Of a stretch of 6,114 nt of DNA, positions 1 to 5,966 are shown piece after piece (the stretch's first letter is position 1; each line of letters starts with the position of its first letter). The position numbers and the translations under genes were made by a program. The notes below the pieces were generated by a model. That model saw nothing but the letters and a program-made list of their open reading frames with translations, made no database searches and was not told where the DNA came from. Source of the stretch: DASSCW01 sp036555005 (GTDB lineage Bacteria > Chloroflexota > Limnocylindria > QHBO01); NCBI GenBank assembly GCA_036555005.1, contig DATBME010000053.1, forward strand, positions 1 to 6,114. The letters are read 5' to 3'.

Positions 1-1020
1 CGGACCCAGCCGCCGCACGCCCGGAATCTCGCCCAGGGCCTGCCAGGCCGCGGTGAACAGGTAACGCTCGTGCTCGCGGACGTTGTCCATGCCCAGCGCG
101 GTGAGGTAGTCGATCGCCGCCCCCAGGCCGATGGCCTCCGCAATGGCCGGCGTGCCCGCCTCGAACTTGGCGGGGACCTCGTTCCACTCGGCGCCGTCCA
201 GGGTGACCCGGATGATCATGCTGCCGCCGGTCATGAACGGCGGCATGGCGTCCAGCAGGGCACGTCGGCCCCACAGCGCGCCGACGCCCGACGGGCCGAG
301 CATCTTGTGCCCGCTGATGGCCAGGAAGTCGCAGTCGATGGCCTGGATGTCGATGGGCATGTGCGGCGCCGCCTGGGCCGCGTCGACCATCAGCAGGGCG
401 CCCGCCTCGTGCGCCAGCCGCGCGATCTCACCGACCGGGTTGATCGTGCCCAGCGCATTGCTGACCGCCGCCACGGCCAGCAGCTTCGGGCGGGCAGTGA
501 GCTTGGCGCGCAGGTCGTCCATGTCCAGCCGGCCGTCGTCGGTAATGGCGACGTAGTCCAGCGTGGCGCCGACCTCCCTGGTCAGCTGCTGCCACGGCAC
601 GATGTTGGCGTGGTGCTCCAGCTGGGTGGTCACGACCCGGTCACCGGCACCGAGGTTGGCGCGGCCCCAGGAGTAGGCGACCAGGTTGATCGCCTCGGTG
701 GCGTTGCGCACGAACACGATCTCGCGCTCCGACGGCGCGTTCAGGAAGGCGGCCACCTTGCGCCGGGCGGCCTCGAAGCGGGCGGTGGCGTCCTCGGACA
801 GCTCGTAGATGCCGCGGTGCACGTTGGCGTAGTGATGCGCGTAGGCATCGGCCACCGCGTCGATCACGACCTGCGGCTTGGGTGAGCTGGCGGCGGCGTC
901 CAGGAAGACCAGCCGCTTGCCGGTGCCGGTGGGGCGCTCGAAGACCGGGAAGTCGGCGCGCCGGGCAGTGCCGGAGAAGGCTCCGGGGATCGTCGTCGGG
1001 GCGGCAGGCTGGACAGCCAT
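1..1020 (-). CDS. sufS: SufS cysteine desulfurase, C-terminus cut off by window edge
   Basis: Group II PLP-dependent cysteine desulfurase that converts cysteine to alanine and passes the sulfur, as a persulfide, to the SUF scaffold. 340 codons are visible of a family usually a little over 400 residues. Seen: DAAASSPKP near residue 41, NATEAIN at 106-112, EHHAN at 135-139 (cofactor-stacking histidine region), VDAAQ at 212-216 (Asp213 for the pyridine nitrogen), SGHKMLGPSG at 236-245 with the PLP lysine at Lys239, and FEAGTP at 287-291. The catalytic cysteine lies near residue 360 in this family, so it is outside the window and cannot be checked. The ATG at 1020 is 9 bases after the sufC stop. 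Only a weak TAGG precedes it, so translation may be coupled to sufC. A SufU or SufE sulfur acceptor would be expected beyond the left edge. Confidence 0.96.
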   Translation of the reverse strand, partial: MAVQPAAPTTIPGAFSGTARRADFPVFERPTGTGKRLVFLDAAASSPKPQVVIDAVADAYAHHYANVHRGIYELSEDATARFEAARRKVAAFLNAPSEREIVFVRNATEAINLVAYSWGRANLGAGDRVVTTQLEHHANIVPWQQLTREVGATLDYVAITDDGRLDMDDLRAKLTARPKLLAVAAVSNALGTINPVGEIARLAHEAGALLMVDAAQAAPHMPIDIQAIDCDFLAISGHKMLGPSGVGALWGRRALLDAMPPFMTGGSMIIRVTLDGAEWNEVPAKFEAGTPAIAEAIGLGAAIDYLTALGMDNVREHERYLFTAAWQALGEIPGVRRLGP

Positions 1021-1029
1021 GGGCCTAGT

Positions 1030-1971
1030 TTAGACGTGCTCCGCGACCGGCTCGGACGGCTCATCGGCCCCCGCGTCGGCGGCCTTGTCGTCGGTGGCCT
1101 TGTCGTCGGTGGCCTGGTCGTCGGTGGCTTCGTCGTCGGTGGCCGCGTCGCCCACGCCTGCCGGCAGGCCAACCTGCTCGCGCACCCAGTCGTAGCCGTT
1201 GGCCTCGAGCTGCTGCGAGAGCTCCTCGCCGCCGGACATCACCACCCGCCCGTCGAGCAGGACGTGCACGAACTGCGGCTTCACGTAGTTCAGCATGCGC
1301 TGGTAGTGGGTGATCATCAGCACCCCCATCTCCGGCGAGAGGGTGGCGTTGATGCCCTCCGCCACGTTGCGCAGCGCGTCGATGTCCAGGCCCGAATCGG
1401 TCTCGTCCAGGATCGCCATCTTCGGCGCCACGATCGCCATCTGCAGCATCTCGAGCCGCTTCTTCTCGCCGCCGGAGAAGCCGTCGTTCACGTAGCGGCT
1501 GGCAAAGGAGGGATCGATGTGCAGCAGCGCCATCTTCTCCTCCATCAGCTTGCGGAACTTGGCCAGCGGGATGCCGGTGTACTTGATCGACTGCTGGCCC
1601 GACTCGTCGGCCGGCTTGGGGTGGTGGACGGCGTTGTAGATGTTGCGCAGGAAGCTGGCCACCGTCACGCCCGGGATGGCGCTGGGGTACTGGAAGGCCA
1701 GGAACAGGCCCAGCCGGGCGCGCTTGTCGGGCGCCATGCCCAGCGCCGTCGGTCCAGCCCGCAGGTCGTGACCGGCCCAGGTGATGGTCCCGGCATCGAC
1801 CGCGTAGTCGGGGTGCCCCATCAGCGTGTAGGCCAGGCTCGTCTTGCCCGATCCGTTCGGGCCCATCAGGGCATGCACCTCGCCCTGGGCCACGGTCAGC
1901 GACAGGCCCTTCAGGATCTTCTTGCCCGCGATGCTGACCTCCAGGTCGCGGATCTCCAGCTGGTCGCTCAT
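1030..1971 (-). CDS. sufC: SufC, ATPase of the SUF scaffold, with acidic repeat tail
   Basis: ABC-type cytoplasmic ATPase that drives the conformational change of SufBCD during Fe-S cluster assembly. All nucleotide-binding elements are intact: Walker A GPNGSGKT at 37-44, Q-loop FQYP with Gln94, signature FSGGEKKR at 165-172, Walker B MAILDE at 185-190 with Glu190, D-loop SGLD at 193-196, and H-loop His222. At 313 residues it is about 50-60 longer than the usual ~250-260. The surplus is a C-terminal tail from about residue 271 containing four tandem pentapeptides of the form ATDD(E/Q/K), followed by an Ala/Asp/Glu-rich end. The tail looks disordered and acidic and carries no known SufC motif. 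The ATG at 1971 overlaps the Rrf2 stop by 4 bases (ATGA). An AGGAG lies 14 bases upstream, which is rather far, so coupling is likely. Family identity is certain; the tail's role is unknown. Confidence 0.97.
   Translation of the reverse strand: MSDQLEIRDLEVSIAGKKILKGLSLTVAQGEVHALMGPNGSGKTSLAYTLMGHPDYAVDAGTITWAGHDLRAGPTALGMAPDKRARLGLFLAFQYPSAIPGVTVASFLRNIYNAVHHPKPADESGQQSIKYTGIPLAKFRKLMEEKMALLHIDPSFASRYVNDGFSGGEKKRLEMLQMAIVAPKMAILDETDSGLDIDALRNVAEGINATLSPEMGVLMITHYQRMLNYVKPQFVHVLLDGRVVMSGGEELSQQLEANGYDWVREQVGLPAGVGDAATDDEATDDQATDDKATDDKAADAGADEPSEPVAEHV
1081..1140 (-). repeat. 15-bp tandem repeat, 4 copies, inside sufC
   Basis: Four consecutive 15-base units start at 1081, 1096, 1111 and 1126. 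On the plus strand the first two are identical (GGCCTTGTCGTCGGT); the third and fourth differ at one or two bases. The unit length is a multiple of three, so gain or loss of copies keeps the sufC frame. On the coding strand each unit encodes the pentapeptide ATDD(E/Q/K). It lies entirely in the tail after the ATPase domain. Confidence 0.95.
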
Positions 1972-2456
1972 GCGATGTCGTGATGCTCCTTGGCGGTGGC
2001 GCTGAGCCGGCGCTGCCGGCGCACGGCCATCGGGTACGGGGGACCGCCGGCGGCCATCGCCGCCTCGGCCAGGTTGGTGCCGGCCAGGGCGGTGGCCAGC
2101 GAGTCATGGACGCGCTCGAAGACGTCGTGGACGCTGCAGTCCTGCGGTCGCGAGCAGACCTCCAGGTTGTCCGGGCCGGCGCACGGCATCTCAAGGATCG
2201 GCCCATCCAGGGCGCGCATGGCGTCCACCAGGTTGATCTCGGCCGCGGGCCGAGCGAGGCGGTAGCCGCCGGCCTTGCCCCGGGTGGCGGTGACCAGCTG
2301 CGCGCGGCGCAGGTCGCCAACCAGCTGCTCGAGGTAGGCATGCGGCAGCTTCTCGGTGCGCGCCACCGTGGTCAGCGAGATCGGGCCGCTGCCCTCGGCG
2401 CGGGCGAGCGCCACCAGCACGCGGATGCCGTACTCGGCGCGGGTCGAGAGCTTCAT
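1968..2456 (-). CDS. Rrf2-family Fe-S-type transcriptional regulator (IscR-like)
   Basis: A 162-residue winged-helix DNA-binding regulator, the usual Rrf2 size. It opens with MKLSTRAEYGIRVLVALA, the typical Rrf2 N-terminus, has the recognition-helix region KLPHAYLEQLVGDLRRAQLV at 36-55, and the wing TRGKAGGYRLAR at 58-69. Cys92, Cys101, Cys107 and His110 match the Cys3-His ligand set of cluster-binding members such as IscR, although the first spacing is 8 residues rather than the 5 of E. coli IscR. The frame stays open upstream to an ATG at 2579, but those 41 extra residues are Arg/Gly/Pro-rich and overlap the Rieske gene, so the start at 2456 is chosen; its ATG overlaps the Rieske stop as ATGA. 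The stop overlaps sufC the same way. It probably senses cluster status and controls this operon. Family is sure; ligand and target are inferred. It is not an ArsR/DeoR-like SufR. Confidence 0.93.
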   Translation of the reverse strand: MKLSTRAEYGIRVLVALARAEGSGPISLTTVARTEKLPHAYLEQLVGDLRRAQLVTATRGKAGGYRLARPAAEINLVDAMRALDGPILEMPCAGPDNLEVCSRPQDCSVHDVFERVHDSLATALAGTNLAEAAMAAGGPPYPMAVRRQRRLSATAKEHHDIA

Positions 2457-2779
2457 GGCAGCTGCACCACGATCTCGCCGTCCTCCACCTGGACCGCGTA
2501 GGCGCTCACCGGCCGCACCGGCGGCAGGGCCAGCACCCGTCCGCTGAACAGGTCGAAGCGGCCGCCGTGGCGAGGGCACTCGACCGCCTCACCGTCCAGC
2601 TCGCCGTCGCCCAGCACGCCGCCGTCGTGGGTGCAGACGTTGTCGATGGCCCCCCACTCGTCGTCCTCGGTATGACCCACGCAGACCGAGCGCCCGTCGA
2701 CCTGCACCACCCGCACCGTGCCCGGCTCGACGTCGGTGGCGGCCAGGCCGGTGGCGAAGCCCGAGCGGGTGGCGGTCAT
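2453..2779 (-). CDS. Rieske-type [2Fe-2S] ferredoxin, small
   Basis: A 108-residue single-domain Rieske protein resembling the ferredoxin components of non-heme dioxygenases. The cluster motif is complete: C49-T-H51, then 16 residues, then C68-P-R-H71, i.e. C-x-H-x16-C-x2-H. There is no signal peptide or membrane segment, so it is cytoplasmic. Automatic annotation usually names such genes dioxygenase ferredoxin subunits, but no oxygenase is adjacent. Sitting between sufD and the regulator, it more likely serves the SUF pathway as an electron donor or early cluster acceptor; that role is inference. The frame is open back to 3088, but the extra residues are an Arg/Gly-rich shadow of sufD. The ATG at 2779 overlaps the sufD stop (ATGA) and has GGAGG 7 bases upstream, which fixes the start. 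Confidence 0.92.
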   Translation of the reverse strand: MTATRSGFATGLAATDVEPGTVRVVQVDGRSVCVGHTEDDEWGAIDNVCTHDGGVLGDGELDGEAVECPRHGGRFDLFSGRVLALPPVRPVSAYAVQVEDGEIVVQLP

Positions 2780-4011
2780 GCCGCCACCTCCGCGCCGGCC
2801 TCGGCGGCATCGTCCGCCCGGCCGATGCGGGACGCCAGCGCCCCCAGCACCGCGCCGCGGATGACCTGCGACGGGATCTGGGCCACCACCTGCTCGAAGA
2901 AGCCGCGCACGATCATGCGCTCCGCCTCCTCGGCCGGCAGGCCGCGCGACTGCGCGTAGAAGCGCTGGGTCGGATCGATGGCGCCGGCGGTGGCGCCATG
3001 CCCGCAGCGCAGGATGTCGTTGGTCTCGATCTCGAGCACCGGGATCGGCTCGGCGCCGGCCTGCGGCGAGAGCAGCAGGTTGCGGCACTCCTGGTAGCTG
3101 CTGGTGCTCTTGGCCTCGCGGCGGACCCGGGTCACGCCGTAGAACGCGGCCCGTGCCTGGTCGTACAGCGCCGACAGATAGAGCAGGTCGGAGGTCGTGT
3201 GGCTGGCGATCAGGTCCTGCACGCTGTTGATGTCGATGTGCTGCGAGCCGCCGGCGGCCAGCAGGCCCAGCAGCCGGGAGCTGCCGCCCTTGCCGGCCAT
3301 GCGCACGTCGACGCCCAGCTTGGTGACCGCCGAGCCGACCTCGGCGTTCAAGGTGGTCACCTCGGCGTCCTGCCCGACCTCGACCCGCTGCGCGCCGAGA
3401 TTCCAGGCCGCGTCGCCCAGCCGCTGCAGGCTGGCGTAGCGGACCCGCGAGCCCGGCCCCGCCACCACGTCGGCGATGCCGCCGTACCAGGTGGCGACCT
3501 CGTCATCGGAGCGGATCTCCTCCAGCAGGCTGACGCTGCTCCCCTCCTCGGCCACCACCAGGCTGACCGGGAAGCAGGCGGCCGCCGATCCGACGTCCAC
3601 CCGCGCCACCAGGGTCTCGTCCACGGCCACGCCCCGTGGCACGTACAGGAACGTGCCGCCGCGCCAGCGCGCCTGCGCCAGCGCCCAGAAGTGCGCGTGC
3701 GAGTCGAGCGTCTGGCCGCGACCCAGGTGGCGCTGCACCAGCTCCGGGCGCGCGCGCGCCACCTCGGCCAGGTCGCCGAAGACGACGCCGGCCGCGGCCA
3801 GGTGGTCCGGCAGCTCGTGCGTCGTGCGCGGCGCTGCGGCCGCCTCCGCCGCAACCCACGGCAGGTCGTCCAGCGACGTCCGGCGCCATTCCTCCTCCAG
3901 CCCGCTGGGCCGCGGCGTCCCGGCCAGGCGCCGCTCCCATCCGGCGCGCAGGTCAGTCAGCCAGGCGGCCTCCGCCGGCGGGGCGGCGACCGTCGTGTCC
4001 GGGGCCGTCAT
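2776..4011 (-). CDS. sufD: SufD, SUF scaffold subunit
   Basis: Subunit of the SufBC2D scaffold, forming a beta-helix heterodimer with SufB across whose interface the nascent cluster is built. It has 411 residues, within the normal size. The N-terminal helical part (about 1-100) is followed by the SufBD core with FLYVPRGVAVDE at 121-132, repetitive beta-helix segments, SSYQECRNLLLS at 304-315, and the C-terminal helical part EEAERMIVRGFFEQVV. The CGHGAT motif at 336-341 gives Cys336 and His338, which correspond to E. coli SufD Cys358 and the functionally important His360. The ATG at 4011 is 3 bases after the sufB stop. A GGAAGGGG lies 14 bases upstream, a long spacing, so termination-reinitiation from sufB is plausible. 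The N-terminus is Ala/Pro-rich and the C-terminus Ala/Glu-rich. It is less conserved than SufB, as is normal for the pair. Confidence 0.96.
   Translation of the reverse strand: MTAPDTTVAAPPAEAAWLTDLRAGWERRLAGTPRPSGLEEEWRRTSLDDLPWVAAEAAAAPRTTHELPDHLAAAGVVFGDLAEVARARPELVQRHLGRGQTLDSHAHFWALAQARWRGGTFLYVPRGVAVDETLVARVDVGSAAACFPVSLVVAEEGSSVSLLEEIRSDDEVATWYGGIADVVAGPGSRVRYASLQRLGDAAWNLGAQRVEVGQDAEVTTLNAEVGSAVTKLGVDVRMAGKGGSSRLLGLLAAGGSQHIDINSVQDLIASHTTSDLLYLSALYDQARAAFYGVTRVRREAKSTSSYQECRNLLLSPQAGAEPIPVLEIETNDILRCGHGATAGAIDPTQRFYAQSRGLPAEEAERMIVRGFFEQVVAQIPSQVIRGAVLGALASRIGRADDAAEAGAEVAA
2787..2791 (-). promoter_or_regulatory. Ribosome binding site of the Rieske gene
   Basis: GGAGG on the minus strand ends 7 bases before the ATG at 2779. 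It is the best-placed Shine-Dalgarno sequence in the operon. It lies inside the last codons of sufD and decides against the longer upstream start at 3088. Confidence 0.75.
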
Positions 4012-4014
4012 CGG

Positions 4015-5427
4015 CTAGCCGACCGCCCCTTCCATCTGGAGCTGGATCAGCCGGTTCATCTCGACGGCGTACTCCATCGGCAGCTCCTTGACGATCGGCT
4101 CGATGAAGCCGTTCACGATCATGGCGCTGGCCTCCGCCTCAGACAGCCCGCGGCTCATCAGGTAGAAGAGCTGCTCGCTGCCAACCTTGGAGACGGTCGC
4201 CTCGTGGCCGATGGTGACGTCCTCCTCGTCGATCTCCATGTACGGGTAGGTGTCGGAGCGCGCCTCGTCGTCCAGGATCAGGGCGTCGCAGCGCACCGTC
4301 GACTTCGACTTCTCGCAGCCGGGATAGACCTTCACCAGGCCGCGGTAGGAGGTGCGGCCGGTGCCCTTGGAGATGGACTTCGAGGTGATCAGTGACGTGG
4401 TGTTGGGGGCGGCGTGGATCACCTTGCCGCCCGCGTCCTGGTGCTGCCCCTGGCCGGCGAAGGCGATGGAGAGCACCTCGCCGTGCGCCCGCTCGCCCAG
4501 CAGGTAGATGGACGGGTCCTTCATGGTGACGCGGCTGCCCAGGTTGCCGTCGACCCACTCCATCACCGCGTCCTCGTGGGCCACCGCACGCTTGGTGACC
4601 AGGTTGTAGACGTTGTGGCTCCAGTTCTGGATGGTCGTGTAGCGCACCCGCGCGCCCTTCTTGACGATGATCTCGACCACCGCCGAGTGCAGGCTGGCCG
4701 AGCTGTAGGTCGGCGCCGTGCAGCCCTCGACGTAGTGCACGCTGGCGCCCTCGTCGGCGATGATCAGGGTCCGCTCGAACTGGCCGACGCTCTCGGTGTT
4801 GATCCGGAAGTAGGCCTGCAGCGGCAGGTCGACGTGCACGCCCTTGGGCACGTAGATGAAGGAGCCGCCCGACCAGACCGCGGTGTTCAGCGCCGCCAGC
4901 TTGTTGTCGTTGGCGGGGATGACCGTCCCGAAGTGCTCCTTGAAGATCTCCGGATGCTCCTTGAGGGCCTGATCGGTCCCCAGGAAGAGGACGCCCTGGG
5001 CCTCCAGCTCGGAGCGGATGTTGTGGTAGACGACCTCGGAGTCGTACTGCCCGCCGACGCCGGCGAGGTACTTCTTCTCCGCCTCGGGGATGCCCAGTCG
5101 GTCGTAGGTGCGGCGGATGTAGTCGGGCACGTCGTCCCACGACTGGACCGCCTTGTTGGTGGGGGCGGCGTAGTAGTAGATGTCCTGGAAGTCGATCCCC
5201 GACAGGTCGGCGCCCCAGGTGGGGGTCGGCCGCGACTCGAAGTGGCGATAGGCCTTGAGCCGCATCTTGGTCATCCACTCGGGCTCGCCCTTGAAGCGGC
5301 TGATCTCCTCCACGATCTCGGCGGAGAGCCCCTTCTTCATGATGTTGAGGGGCACCATCTCCGGGTCGTGCCAGCCGTACTTGTAGCTGTCCGGGATCTG
5401 CTTCAGGGCCGGGTTCGGAACTGCCAT
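4015..5427 (-). CDS. sufB: SufB, SUF scaffold subunit
   Basis: Central scaffold protein that receives sulfur from SufS via its partner and holds the nascent cluster with SufD. 470 residues, full length for the short SufB type. Recognisable stretches are YKYGWHDPEM near 15-24, PEWMTKMRLKAYRHF near 49-63, SGGSFIYVPKGVHVDLPLQ near 186-204, VEGCTAPTYSS near 233-243 with Cys236, and VRCDALILDD near 378-387 with Cys380, the equivalent of E. coli Cys405. GHEATVSKVGSEQLFYL follows from 407, with His408 and Glu409 matching E. coli His433/Glu434. It ends in the usual PMEYAVEMNRLI...MEGAVG form. No intein interrupts it, although SufB is a frequent intein host in other bacteria. It is the first gene of the operon: the ATG at 5427 has GAGGA just upstream, and a promoter candidate lies about 85 bases upstream. 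Only 3 bases separate it from sufD. Confidence 0.98.
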   Translation of the reverse strand: MAVPNPALKQIPDSYKYGWHDPEMVPLNIMKKGLSAEIVEEISRFKGEPEWMTKMRLKAYRHFESRPTPTWGADLSGIDFQDIYYYAAPTNKAVQSWDDVPDYIRRTYDRLGIPEAEKKYLAGVGGQYDSEVVYHNIRSELEAQGVLFLGTDQALKEHPEIFKEHFGTVIPANDNKLAALNTAVWSGGSFIYVPKGVHVDLPLQAYFRINTESVGQFERTLIIADEGASVHYVEGCTAPTYSSASLHSAVVEIIVKKGARVRYTTIQNWSHNVYNLVTKRAVAHEDAVMEWVDGNLGSRVTMKDPSIYLLGERAHGEVLSIAFAGQGQHQDAGGKVIHAAPNTTSLITSKSISKGTGRTSYRGLVKVYPGCEKSKSTVRCDALILDDEARSDTYPYMEIDEEDVTIGHEATVSKVGSEQLFYLMSRGLSEAEASAMIVNGFIEPIVKELPMEYAVEMNRLIQLQMEGAVG

Positions 5428-5430
5428 GCT

Positions 5431-5435
5431 TCCTC
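5431..5435 (-). promoter_or_regulatory. Ribosome binding site of sufB
   Basis: GAGGA on the minus strand, three bases (AGC) before the sufB ATG. The spacing is slightly short but it is the only purine-rich match in the leader, and it supports the start at 5427. Confidence 0.6.
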
Positions 5436-5482
5436 GCGTCGCGCGCTGCGCGGGCTGTCGGTGGGCTCTCGGGTGACTAATC

Positions 5483-5499
5483 CCGACTTTCTGAGTCGG
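5483..5499. promoter_or_regulatory. IscR type 1-like dyad, probable Rrf2 operator
   Basis: A perfect inverted repeat CCGACT-TTCTG-AGTCGG. The core of the E. coli IscR type 1 consensus, as I remember it, is YYGACT-RWWWY-AGTCRR: both arms and the 5-base spacing match exactly, while the spacer bases and the outer flanks mostly do not. It begins about 4 bases after the predicted transcription start, where a bound regulator would block initiation. The operon itself encodes an Rrf2 protein with IscR-like cluster ligands. An alternative is a 5' stem-loop in the mRNA, since the same bases would form a 6-bp hairpin at the transcript's 5' end. Confidence 0.55.
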
Positions 5500-5510
5500 T
5501 GTTCACGCTC

Positions 5511-5539
5511 ATTGTGCCCGATGCCCCCTCCCCGGTCAA
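5511..5539 (-). promoter_or_regulatory. Predicted housekeeping-sigma promoter of sufB
   Basis: On the minus strand, TTGACC at 5539-5534 (5 of 6 matches to TTGACA) is separated by exactly 17 bases from CACAAT at 5516-5511 (4 of 6 matches to TATAAT). This predicts a start near 5503-5504 and a leader of roughly 76 bases before the sufB ATG. It is the best -35/-10 pair I found in the region by eye, and the dyad at 5483-5499 directly follows it. Confidence 0.5.
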
Positions 5540-5558
5540 CGCCGTCCCCTCGGGCGGA

Positions 5559-5626
5559 TTCCCAGCCTGCGAGTCATCGGACCAGGGAAAGGGAGCTCCA
5601 TGGTCGGATGACTCGCCAGTTGGGAA
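5559..5626. repeat. Long imperfect inverted repeat (hairpin or cruciform)
   Basis: The 29 bases at 5559-5587 match the reverse complement of 5598-5626 at 24 of 29 positions without gaps. They include an uninterrupted run GCGAGTCATC and the 5-base GACCA. The loop is 10 bases (5588-5597). The left arm is thus a diverged, inverted third copy of the 40-bp direct repeat. It lies about 20 bases upstream of the -35 box. Confidence 0.85.
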
Positions 5627-5694
5627 CCTGGCGCCTGAGCCCTCCCGAGCCAACGCTCCGTGGTCGGATGACTCGCCAGTTGGGAACCTGGCGC
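5595..5694. repeat. 40-bp direct repeat, two copies at 60-bp period
   Basis: Copies at 5595-5634 and 5655-5694 differ only at 5600/5660 (A/G), with an identical run of 34 bases. The 20 bases between them are not conserved. Inside each copy CGCCAG and CTGGCG (5614-5619 with 5628-5633, and 5674-5679 with 5688-5693) form a 6-bp stem with an 8-base loop, so each unit is itself a small palindromic element. I do not recognise the family. The layout resembles REP/BIME-like intergenic repeats. Confidence 0.9.
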
Positions 5695-5702
5695 TCGGCC
5701 CT

Positions 5703-5741
5703 GCGTGACGGGGTCGCGTGACGGGGTCGCGTGACGGGATC
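5703..5741. repeat. 13-bp tandem repeat, 3 copies
   Basis: Units GCGTGACGGGGTC at 5703-5715 and 5716-5728 are identical. The third, 5729-5741, has one change (G to A at 5739). The unit is not a multiple of three, which argues against coding here. It starts 8 bases past the second 40-bp repeat copy. Confidence 0.92.
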
Positions 5742-5966
5742 GGGGTATTGCCGCCACAGACTGCTACAACCATCGAAACCGTCCCGACCTCCCTTCCCGG
5801 GTTGTTCGAGTCAGCCCGCGCATTACCTCGGCATGGAAACCGTTTCAGGTCCGCTCCGTGTCGTATCAGTCTGTCGTCGGATATCCGGTGCAGTGGACGA
5901 CTGCGCGAGGGAGCGTCCGAGGGCCACCCGGCCGGTGCCTCGTGGCGCAGGTCCTCGCCGTGTGTT

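Noticed and set aside
2457..2579. Upstream start at 2579 for the Rrf2 gene, adding 41 residues
   Set aside because: The extra segment is Arg/Gly/Pro-rich and out of frame over the Rieske coding region. The family begins at the MKLSTRAEYG form, and the internal ATG makes the ATGA overlap.
2780..3088. Upstream start at 3088 for the Rieske gene
   Set aside because: It adds about 103 low-complexity residues overlapping sufD; the ATG at 2779 has a good GGAGG at 7 bases and an ATGA overlap.
2998..4395. 465-codon plus-strand open frame opposite sufD and sufB, and similar long plus-strand frames at 70-885, 1036-1983 and 4414-5721
   Set aside because: They lie antisense to well-identified suf genes and have His/Arg/Val/Gly-rich composition without recognisable domains. 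Long antisense frames are common in high-GC DNA.
4015..5427. Intein or frameshift in sufB
   Set aside because: The reading frame is continuous, of normal length and without an inserted block, so sufB is intact.
5559..5741. CRISPR array
   Set aside because: Only two direct copies plus one inverted, a 40-bp unit with a 20-bp spacer, no further units and no cas genes; the inverted orientation of the third copy excludes it.
5800..5816. tRNA T-arm look-alike: GGTTG-TTCGAGT-CAGCC
   Set aside because: The 5-bp stem and 7-base loop fit the T-arm consensus, but no matching acceptor 5' strand, D-arm or anticodon arm lies upstream, and no CCA end follows. A tRNA fragment left by integration is possible but unsupported.
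5922..5939. GC-rich hairpin GGCCACCCGGCCGGTGCC as terminator of the upstream gene
   Set aside because: The stem is short with a bulge and no T-run follows on the minus strand.
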